This document shows positions 8,583 to 16,185 of a DNA stretch of 56,179 nt, piece by piece. The notes beneath the pieces were generated by a model, which saw only the letters and a program-made list of their open reading frames with translations, searched no databases and was not told the DNA's origin. Numbering within the stretch: the stretch's first letter is position 1; each line of letters starts with the position of its first letter. The translations under genes and the position numbers were made by a program. Source of the DNA: Lachnospiraceae bacterium (lineage in GTDB: Bacteria; Bacillota; Clostridia; Lachnospirales; Lachnospiraceae); contig VSOB01000013.1 in assembly GCA_009774625.1 (NCBI GenBank), positions 1 through 56,179 on the forward strand, written 5' to 3'.

Positions 8583-9544
8583 AGAGGATGAGAAGGCTGC
8601 GCAGCAGCGGGGCAATCAGAAGTCTGGTACAGGAAACAAGGATTTGTAAGGAGCAGCTTGTTTACCCTATATTTGTGATAGAAGGAGAAAACATCCGAAA
8701 TCCTGTGGAGTCCATGCCGGGGATCTTTCAGCATTCCATCGACAGGCTGTGGGAAGAGTGTGATGCTGTCAGAGCAAGCGGCGTCCGGAATCTTTTGATT
8801 TTCGGCATCCCGGCCCATAAGGATGAAAAGGGGAGTCAGGCCTATGACAAAGGCGGCATTACCCAGCGGGCAATCCGGTATCTGAAAAAAGCTTATCCGG
8901 AATTTCTGATCATTGCCGATGTGTGTCTGTGTGAATATACATCTCATGGGCACTGCGGCCTGGTGGACGGGTGTCATATCCTGAATGATGAAACATTGCC
9001 GCTGCTGGTTAAGATGTCGGTGAGTCTGGCAGAGGCTGGAGCGGACATCATTGCGCCGTCCGATATGATGGACGGCAGAGTGGGCGCTATCCGCCGGGGG
9101 CTGGACGGGGCCGGATATCAGGATATACCCATTATGTCCTATAGCGCCAAGTATGCTTCCGGTTACTATGCGCCGTTTCGGGATGCGGCCCATTCCGCGC
9201 CGGGATTCGGCGACCGGCGGACTTATCAGATGGATCCGCCCAATGGCAGGGAGGCATTGCGGGAAATGGAGGCAGACATCGAGGAAGGTGCGGATATCCT
9301 GATGGTAAAACCGGCGCTGGCCTATCTGGATGTACTGAGGGCTGCCTCGATGCGGTTTGACTATCCGATGGCGGCTTACAATGTGAGCGGTGAATACGCT
9401 ATGGTAAAGGCGGCGGCGGCCCAGGGGTATATTGACGAACGCCGGATCATTATGGAAAATATGCTGGCAATGAGACGGGCGGGAGCGGATATTATTATCA
9501 CATACCACGCCCTCAGTGTGGCGGGATGGTTGGCGGATGAATAA
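8579..9544 (+). CDS. hemB: Delta-aminolevulinic acid dehydratase (porphobilinogen synthase)
   Basis: Condenses two 5-aminolevulinate molecules to porphobilinogen, feeding the HemC domain encoded immediately upstream. The 321 residues include the zinc cysteines in D-V-C-L-C-E-Y-T-S-H-G-H-C-G and the two active-site lysines, Lys191 (Y-S-A-K-Y-A-S-G-Y-Y-A-P-F) and Schiff-base Lys244 (M-V-K-P-A). The cysteine-rich site indicates a Zn-dependent enzyme. Its start overlaps the preceding stop by 4 bases (ATGA). Length and motifs are fully typical. Confidence 0.97.
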   Translation: MKRMRRLRSSGAIRSLVQETRICKEQLVYPIFVIEGENIRNPVESMPGIFQHSIDRLWEECDAVRASGVRNLLIFGIPAHKDEKGSQAYDKGGITQRAIRYLKKAYPEFLIIADVCLCEYTSHGHCGLVDGCHILNDETLPLLVKMSVSLAEAGADIIAPSDMMDGRVGAIRRGLDGAGYQDIPIMSYSAKYASGYYAPFRDAAHSAPGFGDRRTYQMDPPNGREALREMEADIEEGADILMVKPALAYLDVLRAASMRFDYPMAAYNVSGEYAMVKAAAAQGYIDERRIIMENMLAMRRAGADIIITYHALSVAGWLADE

Positions 9545-10337
9545 AAAGAGGGAAAAGGACGACGGCTTCAGAAGAAGGTTTCGTTTTTGCTGCATGGCGG
9601 TATGTCTCTTTGTGACAGCGGTCTGTACGCCGATACAGGTCTGCGCCAGGGAAGAGGAACTGGGGCCTCTTGTGCAGACCACAACCCCGGAGGATGAATG
9701 GCTGGGACTGGTACACCTTAAGCTGCTTGGAGCGGCTGAAAATTACAATGGGGATGTATCCCAGTCCATACGAAACAGTATGCCCACAGTGGTACAGATC
9801 CGGACGGGCAATTATCTGGGGAGCGGTATCATACTGGAAATCAGAGAAGATACACTGGTGATTGCCTCCAACCGGCATCAGCTTGCGGGACAGGAATTTT
9901 CCAGTATCAAACTCTACAATGGGGTAGAGGTTGCAGGCAGAAGGATTTATCTGTCGGACAGCATTGATGTGGGATTTGTCCTGGCTGATATCAGCCAGCT
10001 TTCTTATGAGAGAAGGGCAAAACTCCGCAGTGTGGCGGTTCGGGAGGGCTGCAATGAACAGCTTGCCAAAGGAAGCGAGATATTTATGATAGGTTCCACA
10101 GACGGAGTGGCCAGCAATATTTATGAAGGGATCGTGGCGGATCCCTGGTATTATTTTGACGAATTTGGTTCTCATATGATATACAATTACTGTAAGGCAA
10201 AGCCCGGTATGTCCGGCGGCGGCACATATGATGAACATGGTCACTGTGTGGGGATGATTACCGGCGGCCATGATGATGAAACGGCCAGTCTGCCTATGAA
10301 AAGCATTTTAAATGAATGGAAAAAAGTAACAGAATAA
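9537..10337 (+). CDS. Exported trypsin-like serine protease domain protein
   Basis: A 266-residue protein with an N-terminal hydrophobic export or anchor segment (about 15-37). The rest resembles a compact chymotrypsin/HtrA fold. A plausible triad is visible in order: His114 (A-S-N-R-H-Q-L), Asp144 (S-I-D-V-G-F-V) and Ser226 (P-G-M-S-G-G-G). The usual G-N-S-G-G-P is altered, so activity is uncertain. No PDZ domain is present. The ATG lies inside the last codons of hemB (overlap of 8 bases), so translation is coupled to a cytoplasmic haem enzyme. That is odd for an exported protein. No known role in tetrapyrrole synthesis; substrate unknown. Confidence 0.7.
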   Translation: MNKKREKDDGFRRRFRFCCMAVCLFVTAVCTPIQVCAREEELGPLVQTTTPEDEWLGLVHLKLLGAAENYNGDVSQSIRNSMPTVVQIRTGNYLGSGIILEIREDTLVIASNRHQLAGQEFSSIKLYNGVEVAGRRIYLSDSIDVGFVLADISQLSYERRAKLRSVAVREGCNEQLAKGSEIFMIGSTDGVASNIYEGIVADPWYYFDEFGSHMIYNYCKAKPGMSGGGTYDEHGHCVGMITGGHDDETASLPMKSILNEWKKVTE

Positions 10338-10362
10338 AGCCACAGAGGAACTGACTGTGGCT
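10338..10362 (+). other. Stem-loop between protease-like gene and cobW
   Basis: An 8-bp perfect stem AGCCACAG/CTGTGGCT with a 9-base loop begins next to the stop codon of the protease-like gene. It lacks a T-run, so it may act as an mRNA processing or stability element, or a weak attenuator before the CobW genes. Confidence 0.4.
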
Positions 10363-10382
10363 CAGGAAAGAAAGGGTGCTGT

Positions 10383-11501
10383 ATGACAAAAATTGATATT
10401 GTATCCGGTTTTCTGGGAGCCGGAAAGACTACATTGATCAGGAAGCTGCTGCAGGAAGCGCTGCAGGGAGAAAAGGTGGTGCTGATTGAGAATGAATTTG
10501 GTGAAATCGGTATTGACGGCGGATTTTTAAAGGAGTCCGGAGTGGAGATGAAGGAGATGAATTCCGGCTGTATCTGCTGTTCTCTGGTAGGAGACTTCGG
10601 GACTTCCCTGCAGGAAGTGCTGGCTGCTTATGAGCCGGACCGGATCCTGATCGAACCGTCCGGAGTGGGGAAATTATCCGATGTGATCCGGGCTGTGCAG
10701 AATGTAAAAACCGATGCGGCAGTGTCTATGGGCAGCGCGGTGGCAGTGGTGGATGCCTCCAAATGCAGGATGTATGTCAAAAACTTCGGAGAGTTTTTTC
10801 TGAATCAGATCGCCCATGCGGGATTGATCATTCTCAGCCGGACGGGCCGCATCAGCGAGGAAAAAACAGCCCAGGCGGTGGAACTCATCCGGGAGCATAA
10901 CAAAAACGCCACTGTGATCACCACACCCTGGGAAGCCCTGGACGGCATGCAGATTTTAAAGGCAATGGAAGAGAAAAACGACTGGATGGAGGAACTGCTG
11001 GAAGAAACCCGCAGACAGCATGAGGACGGAGAGCACTGCCATCATCACCACCATGAGGGTGAACACGGAGAGCACTGCCATCATCACCATGAAGGCGGGC
11101 AGGAAGAGCACTGCCATCATCACCACCATGAGGGTGAACACGAAGAACACGGGCACAGCCATCATGAACACGGGCCTGACTGTACCTGCGGCTGTCATGA
11201 CCATGACCATCATCACCATCATGCGGATGAAGTTTTTACAAGCTGGGGAAAGGAAACCGCTGCTTTCTATTCAAGAGAGGAAATTGCGTCTGCCCTCAGT
11301 GCACTGGAGGACGAAAAGACTTATGGGCTGATCCTGCGTGCCAAAGGAATGCTGCCTGACGGAAACGGAAACTGGACATATTTTGATTATGTGCCGGGTG
11401 AGATGGACATCAGAGAGGGCAGGGCCGATCTGACAGGTAAGATCTGTGTCATTGGTGCGCAGATGAAAGAGGATAAGCTGTGTGAACTGTTTGCCAGATA
11501 A
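10383..11501 (+). CDS. CobW/COG0523-family metal chaperone GTPase with histidine-rich region
   Basis: A G3E-family P-loop GTPase of 372 residues. Walker A is G-F-L-G-A-G-K-T-T (9-17). The metal-binding C-I-C-C motif is at Cys63/65/66 (G-C-I-C-C-S-L). A very His/Glu-rich stretch at about 215-280 contains many H-H-H-H runs and ends with a C-T-C-G-C-H cluster. The usual base-recognition N-K-x-D is replaced by a segment reading L-S-R-T-G-R, which is unusual. The family delivers Zn, Co or Ni to target enzymes. Downstream of a cobaltochelatase and a Zn-type HemB, cobalt or zinc supply to this pathway is a reasonable inference, not proof. The start has a well-spaced AAAGGG. Confidence 0.85.
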   Translation: MTKIDIVSGFLGAGKTTLIRKLLQEALQGEKVVLIENEFGEIGIDGGFLKESGVEMKEMNSGCICCSLVGDFGTSLQEVLAAYEPDRILIEPSGVGKLSDVIRAVQNVKTDAAVSMGSAVAVVDASKCRMYVKNFGEFFLNQIAHAGLIILSRTGRISEEKTAQAVELIREHNKNATVITTPWEALDGMQILKAMEEKNDWMEELLEETRRQHEDGEHCHHHHHEGEHGEHCHHHHEGGQEEHCHHHHHEGEHEEHGHSHHEHGPDCTCGCHDHDHHHHHADEVFTSWGKETAAFYSREEIASALSALEDEKTYGLILRAKGMLPDGNGNWTYFDYVPGEMDIREGRADLTGKICVIGAQMKEDKLCELFAR

Positions 11502-11561
11502 CAGGCCGCCGGTCTGAGGATACAGGCAGCTTTGCCCTGCTGTCTGAAAAAAGGAGTCGAT

Positions 11562-12491
11562 ATGAAAACTGTTTATATGATAAACGGCTTTCTGGAAAGC
11601 GGAAAGTCGGAATTTATCCGTTATACACTGGAGCAGCCCTATTTCCGGATCCGGGAAAAGACACTTCTGATTCTCTGTGAGGAGGGCGAAGTGGAATTTG
11701 ACGAAAAACTGTTAAAAAGCAGCCGCACGGCGTTGGAATTGATTGAGGAAGAGTCGGATTTTGTACCGGACAAGCTGAAGGCACTGGAGAAAAAATACAA
11801 ACCGGAACGGATCATCATTGAATATAACGGCATGTGGAATTTTAAAGAGATGAAACTGCCCCGGCACTGGAATATAGAGCAGCAGATCACTACCATTGAT
11901 GCTTCCACATTTCCCATGTATTATACCAATATGCGGTCTTTGCTTGCGGAGATGCTGCGGGAGTCTGATTTGATCATTTTTAACCGCTGTGACGGTATCC
12001 GGGATCTGAGCAGTTATAAGCGGAATGTCAAGGCCATCAATCAGAAAGCGGAGATCGTCTTTGAAGATGCCAATGGGGAGGTCAATGCCATTATGGAGGA
12101 TGAGCTGCCCTATGACCTGAAGCAGGATACGCTGGAACTGGACAATATCGGGTATGGGGTATGGTATCTGGATGCGCTGGACCATGCAGAGCGGTATGCG
12201 GGCAAGCAGATGGTTTTTACGGCTATGGTACTGAAACCAAAGGGATTCCCGGAGGATTATTTTGTACCGGGCAGGATGGCCATGACCTGCTGTGCGGATG
12301 ATATGGCGTTTCTTGGCTTTGCCTGCGAATATGAAGGGGCCGGAGCGCTGCGGGAGCGGGACTGGGTCCGGGTCAGAGCTGAGATGCGCTGGGAATACTG
12401 GGCGGACTATGATGGAGAAGGACCGGTTCTTCATGCGGTTTCAGTAGAGAAATGTGAGGCGCCGGAGAAGGAAATCATTGATTTTTCGTAG
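11562..12491 (+). CDS. Second CobW-like P-loop GTPase with a TIGR03943-like C-terminal domain
   Basis: A 309-residue protein beginning with Walker A G-F-L-E-S-G-K-S (9-16). A P-loop NTPase core follows that ends near residue 200; it has D-A-S-T in the switch region and I-F-N-R-C-D in place of N-K-x-D. The CobW C-x-C-C motif is absent. The C-terminal 100 residues (G-R-M-A-M-T-C-C-A-D-D, Cys243-Cys244, then W-V-R-V-R-A) resemble the conserved end of TIGR03943/YcgQ-type proteins, which travel with CobW genes. AAGGAG lies 6 bases before the ATG. Probably works with the preceding CobW protein in metal handling; the TIGR03943 assignment is from memory of the motif and is moderate. Confidence 0.65.
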   Translation: MKTVYMINGFLESGKSEFIRYTLEQPYFRIREKTLLILCEEGEVEFDEKLLKSSRTALELIEEESDFVPDKLKALEKKYKPERIIIEYNGMWNFKEMKLPRHWNIEQQITTIDASTFPMYYTNMRSLLAEMLRESDLIIFNRCDGIRDLSSYKRNVKAINQKAEIVFEDANGEVNAIMEDELPYDLKQDTLELDNIGYGVWYLDALDHAERYAGKQMVFTAMVLKPKGFPEDYFVPGRMAMTCCADDMAFLGFACEYEGAGALRERDWVRVRAEMRWEYWADYDGEGPVLHAVSVEKCEAPEKEIIDFS

Positions 12492-12525
12492 GAGGATTCT
12501 GGCGTCAGAATCGCGGGAGAAAAGG

Positions 12526-13290
12526 ATGGCAACGGACAAGGAACTGGAGCAGGCAAAGAAGCGTTTTCGTGAGCTGGCTGATAAATGTTACCGGCAGAAT
12601 GTATATTATTTTACCGGGTTTCTCGGTATGGCAGAGCTGAATGCCTTTTATGAGGTGAGTCGGGAGATATCCCATGTACCCTGTATGGTGTTTGGAGGGA
12701 ATACAGGATGCGAGCGGCAGATGGTCCGGTTTGGCAGTGAGGAAATGCTGGGCTATGAGGCTCCTTTTCCGATTGTGTGTCTGGAGATCTGTCCCAGGTC
12801 GGAGAAGTTTGCGGACAGGCTGACGCACAGGGATGTTCTGGGAGCCTGTATGAATCTTGGTATTGAGCGGAGTACTTTGGGGGATATTATGGTAAAGGAC
12901 TTTCACGCTTATCTGTACTGCACAGAAGGGATCGGCCCTTATATTGTGGAAAACCTGAGCAGAATCAGACATACGAGTGTTATCTGCAGGCAGTATACAG
13001 GGCAGGAGGAACGGCTGCAGCCTGTACTGGAAGAACGGATTTATCAGGTGTCCTCCGAACGTCTGGATGCGGTCGTGGCCAGAGCCCTGGGTCTGTCCAG
13101 GGAAAAAAGCGCTGTTTTGTTCCGGGAGAAAAAAGTGTTTGTGAACGGGAGGCAGCAGGAGAGTGTGAGTTATGTACCTGGGAAGGGGGATGTGGTTACG
13201 GTACGGGGATATGGAAAATTTGTCTATCATGGCCTGAGTCATATGACCAGAAAGGGGAAATGTAGTATTGTGGTAGCGTTTTATGTGTGA
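12526..13290 (+). CDS. YlmH-like S4-domain RNA-binding protein
   Basis: A 254-residue protein of the YlmH family. The N-terminal two-thirds carry the family block (Y-Y-F-T-G-F-L and G-G in F-G-G-N-T-G-C-E-R-Q). An S4 RNA-binding domain lies at about 178-235 (S-S-E-R-L-D-A-V-V-A-R-A, then F-V-N-G-R). YlmH proteins bind ribosomal 50S particles and in Bacillus are linked to the cell-division cluster and ribosome-associated quality control. Here it sits instead behind tetrapyrrole and CobW genes. ATG chosen because GGGAG lies 6 bases upstream. The last codons overlap the next gene by 8 bases. Confidence 0.8.
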   Translation: MATDKELEQAKKRFRELADKCYRQNVYYFTGFLGMAELNAFYEVSREISHVPCMVFGGNTGCERQMVRFGSEEMLGYEAPFPIVCLEICPRSEKFADRLTHRDVLGACMNLGIERSTLGDIMVKDFHAYLYCTEGIGPYIVENLSRIRHTSVICRQYTGQEERLQPVLEERIYQVSSERLDAVVARALGLSREKSAVLFREKKVFVNGRQQESVSYVPGKGDVVTVRGYGKFVYHGLSHMTRKGKCSIVVAFYV

Positions 13291-14098
13291 ATGGCTTTTC
13301 TACTTTTATTTGTACTGCTTTTTGGGATGGTGTTTTGAATCTGCCTGGGTATCCGCCCGGACACATCATCCGGTCAACCGGGGTTTTATGCGTGGGCCGT
13401 TTCTGCCCATCTATGGCAGCGGCGCATTGATGATGCTGGTAGTTTCCGCCCCGTTTCAGGACAATATGGCGCTGACCTGGCTGGCAGGCTGTGTGGGCGC
13501 CACTTTGCTGGAATACGTAACCGGCACAGTGACAGAACACCTGTTTCGTGTGCGGTATTGGGATTATTCGGGCAAATTTATGAATTTCCAGGGGCAGATT
13601 TGTCTCAGCTCCACCATTGCCTGGGGATTCCTGACCATTTTGATGACAGGGGTAATTCACAGGCCCATTGCAGAGCTGACCGGGCGGATGCCTGCGGGGC
13701 TGCTGACCGTGGTGACAGCTCTGCTGAGCATCTATGTGGCAGTGGATTTCGGCCTGTCTTTCCGGGCGGCTCTGGATATGCGGGAAGTACTGGATGGACT
13801 GGAAAGTGCGAAGCTGGAAATGGAGCGGATGCAGGAGCGGATGGATACGCTGCGCACCGCCGCCGACAAGGCTCTGACAGAGGAGCGGGAAGAGCTGCAC
13901 AGGAAATTTCATCTGCTGCATGAGCGGCGCAGGCAGCTTCGTAATCTGAGTGATTTTTTCAGGCGCCGGCTGCTGCTTGACAACCCCGGCATCATCTCTG
14001 CCCGATTCAGGAATGGGATGGAAGAATTGAAGGAGTCTGCCGGAGAGTACAGAAAAGAGTATATGGAACGATACAGAAACAAAAGCCGGAAGGGTTAG
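13283..14098 (+). CDS. Putative ABC-transporter type IV-like membrane protein (PF06541 family)
   Basis: A 271-residue integral membrane protein. The N-terminal half has about four hydrophobic segments and the family signature: G-W-C-F-E-S near the start, then N-R-G-F-M-R-G-P-F-L-P-I-Y-G-S-G-A. The C-terminal 100 residues are a charged, probably coiled-coil tail. The family is annotated as a putative ABC permease (CmpB), but no ATPase is nearby and the function is unknown. The start overlaps ylmH by 8 bases. The stop codon lies inside a bidirectional terminator shared with the convergent PHP gene. Confidence 0.75.
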   Translation: MCEWLFYFYLYCFLGWCFESAWVSARTHHPVNRGFMRGPFLPIYGSGALMMLVVSAPFQDNMALTWLAGCVGATLLEYVTGTVTEHLFRVRYWDYSGKFMNFQGQICLSSTIAWGFLTILMTGVIHRPIAELTGRMPAGLLTVVTALLSIYVAVDFGLSFRAALDMREVLDGLESAKLEMERMQERMDTLRTAADKALTEEREELHRKFHLLHERRRQLRNLSDFFRRRLLLDNPGIISARFRNGMEELKESAGEYRKEYMERYRNKSRKG

Positions 14099-14115
14099 AT
14101 CCCGTTCCGGCTTTC
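14081..14115. terminator. Bidirectional intrinsic terminator
   Basis: A 13-bp arm AAAGCCGGAAGGG pairs with CCCgTTCCGGCTTT across a 6-base loop (one bulged G). A-runs and T-runs lie on both sides, so it can end transcription of the long plus-strand operon and of the converging PHP gene. Both stop codons lie within the hairpin. Confidence 0.85.
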
Positions 14116-14907
14116 TTCATATCGCTGCAGCGTGGTTTCATCGTCTGCCCGGAGGGCTGCGATCCGTTTGTGCCTGCGCAGCAGCTCAGAGCCTTTGTTG
14201 TAAAACCAGAAAGAGAAAACAAGGACCTGATTCATCTTTCCGATTTTTTCTCTGGTGGTTCCGTGATAGTAATAACCGCCTGTGGCGGTGGTATTTCCTG
14301 AAAGGATGTAATTGATCAGATCTGTTTCCGAGCGGATATCATCGGAAAAACAGGTGTAGGCGGTTCCCACACAATCCGGGCGGTGAGAATCGCTGCCGCC
14401 GAAGCCGGGTTTCCCATAGGCCTGCGCCAGCATAGAAGCCCCCTCATTGCTGGCTTCCGGTTCACAGGAATTAAAAGTTTCCACAAAATCAAAGCGTTCC
14501 AGCACCGATTTCTGTTTCCGGAAACGGCGGTTGTTGGTCAGACTCAGGAACCGTTCCCCGCAGGGGTGAGCCGGTCCCAGAATGCCGCCATGCCGGTGGA
14601 CAATATCGATCAGCACGTTGACCGGCATGCCCCGCAGCTCGATCAGAGGCACTTTTACGCCTGTGGGGAGGATCACCAGGATATGCCCCGCATCAATGGT
14701 GTCATATTCAATTCCTTTCAGCACCACAAAATCCGGCGGCATTTCGTCCCGGTGATTTTTCCAGTAACGGTATCCGTTGTAGGAATTATGGTCTGATACG
14801 AGCATGCCATGAATGCCTTTTTCTTTCAGCAGTTCGATGTATTTTGCAATGGGTACCTTGCCGTCCAGGGACCCTTCTTTCGTATGACAGTGCATATCTA
14901 TTTTCAT
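14095..14907 (-). CDS. PHP-domain phosphoesterase
   Basis: A 270-residue metal-dependent phosphoesterase of the PHP superfamily. The start M-K-I-D-M-H-C-H-T supplies the first metal histidines; S-D-H-N, G-I-E-Y-D, A-H-P (G-P-A-H-P-C-G) and G-G-S-D-S-H-R provide the remaining metal-site motifs. Substrate unknown. An in-frame ATG 33 bases upstream would add 11 charged residues; the domain begins at the chosen ATG, but neither start has a convincing ribosome site. It is transcribed toward the tetrapyrrole operon and ends in the shared terminator. Confidence 0.8.
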   Translation of the reverse strand: MKIDMHCHTKEGSLDGKVPIAKYIELLKEKGIHGMLVSDHNSYNGYRYWKNHRDEMPPDFVVLKGIEYDTIDAGHILVILPTGVKVPLIELRGMPVNVLIDIVHRHGGILGPAHPCGERFLSLTNNRRFRKQKSVLERFDFVETFNSCEPEASNEGASMLAQAYGKPGFGGSDSHRPDCVGTAYTCFSDDIRSETDLINYILSGNTTATGGYYYHGTTREKIGKMNQVLVFSFWFYNKGSELLRRHKRIAALRADDETTLQRYEESRNGI

Positions 14908-15044
14908 AATATCAGTATTTGTTTTTTTCCTTTCCCGCATACAAGCCGAATGTTTATAAAAATATTATAAATTATCCGGAAAAAGAATACAATGCATCAT
15001 TTGGACAAATTTATGTTGTTTTTGCTTTTCGGAGGGGTATCTGA

Positions 15045-15905
15045 CTATCTCACCGGCTTTCCGCCGCCGTGTTCATTTCTCCACTGTCTTGGGGAAATGC
15101 TGTAAACATTTTTGAAAGCTCTGGAAAAATGGAGCTGATTGGGATATCCCACCGCATTGCCGATGTCGGCAATGGATAGTTCCGTCAGCTTGAGCAGTTC
15201 GGTCGCCTTTGTCATACGATAGGCGATCAGAAATTCCTGGGGAGATTTACCCATAGCTTCCCGGAAGATTTTACCGAAATAACTGCGGTTCAGGCAGCAG
15301 GCTGCTGCAATATCCTCTACTGTAATATCGTTTTGAAAATTTTGTTCAATAAAGGAAAAGGCTTCTTTGATGTAAAAATCCCGGAGACGGGTCCCTCTGT
15401 GTACATGTGCGGAGGTGGAGGAACGAATCAGACTGTCAATGAAAAGATAGAGATGTCCGATCAGATGGAAGGAGGATTCTTCACTGTGATTGACGATGTA
15501 GAGCATCTCATTTTTCATGGTTTCCGCAATGTCTTTGTAATTTGCCCGGTATACCGGATTGTCAGGGCACAGGCCGGTCAGATCCAGTGTTTCCTTTGCA
15601 CGCAGCCCGTCAAATTCAATCCATACATATTCCCAAGGTATTTCCTGATCCGCAATGTATGTGCATATCTGATTGGGAAACAGCATAAACCCCTGTCCGC
15701 TTTTGATCTGGTAAGGGATGGAATCTCCCTTGGCGTTGGTTGCCAGCAGCCTGCCGGTGCCGGAAATACAGTAGTGGAACAGATAGTGGTTCCGGGCTGC
15801 CGGGCCGAAGGAGTGGGAGGGATCGCACTGCTCCCAGCCGAATTGATACAGTCCCATGTCGATAAAGTTTTCACTGGGAAAAACAGAAAAAATGACTTCA
15901 CTCAT
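15045..15905 (-). CDS. AraC-family transcriptional regulator
   Basis: A 286-residue regulator. The N-terminal half looks like an AraC-type cupin sugar-sensing domain (Y-L-F-H-Y-C-I-S-G-T-G); the C-terminal 100 residues hold two helix-turn-helix motifs ending P-R-Q-W-R. The ATG chosen has AGAGG about 7 bases upstream; an upstream in-frame start has none. It is divergent from the alpha-galactoside ABC operon, the arrangement of MsmR-type activators, so it very likely controls that operon in response to an alpha-galactoside such as raffinose or melibiose. Effector is inferred. Confidence 0.88.
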   Translation of the reverse strand: MSEVIFSVFPSENFIDMGLYQFGWEQCDPSHSFGPAARNHYLFHYCISGTGRLLATNAKGDSIPYQIKSGQGFMLFPNQICTYIADQEIPWEYVWIEFDGLRAKETLDLTGLCPDNPVYRANYKDIAETMKNEMLYIVNHSEESSFHLIGHLYLFIDSLIRSSTSAHVHRGTRLRDFYIKEAFSFIEQNFQNDITVEDIAAACCLNRSYFGKIFREAMGKSPQEFLIAYRMTKATELLKLTELSIADIGNAVGYPNQLHFSRAFKNVYSISPRQWRNEHGGGKPVR

Positions 15906-16123
15906 ACATAACCTCTTTCTTTCACGATAAGATTCTGGTGTCAACAGTTCATGTTTTTGTATCCGTCAAATTGTCTTTCGACCGAGGCTTTAAATGGTGC
16001 TTTACAGGATGTATCAATCCATGTAATAAGACAATACAGTTATTATATATCAAAATGCCATATGACTTCAATCTAAACAGGGAAAAACAGCATAAAGATA
16101 TAAAATGTCCGATATACAGCTAT

Positions 16124-16152
16124 TTATTGTTGGCATATTGGTATATTATAAT
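16124..16152 (+). promoter_or_regulatory. Candidate promoter of the alpha-galactoside operon
   Basis: TTATTG and TATAAT are spaced 17 bases, with the -10 about 34 bases before the binding-protein ATG. The -35 is weak, which fits an activator-dependent promoter; the AT-rich 170 bases upstream would host AraC-family sites, but no repeat was clear enough to call. Confidence 0.45.
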
Positions 16153-16185
16153 GTTTTTATCAAAGAAAGGAGAAGAGAAAATGCT

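Noticed and set aside
8438..9682. Long minus-strand open frame opposite hemB and the end of the triple fusion
   Set aside because: Codon-pattern shadow of a well-supported plus-strand gene; no ribosome site, no recognisable motifs. The same applies to long antisense frames opposite cbiK, the sugar-binding protein, folC and ppk.
11020..11230. Tandem CATCATCACCA repeats as a DNA repeat array
   Set aside because: They encode the His-rich region of the CobW protein in frame; the repetition follows from codon use for poly-His/Glu, though it could still be prone to slippage.
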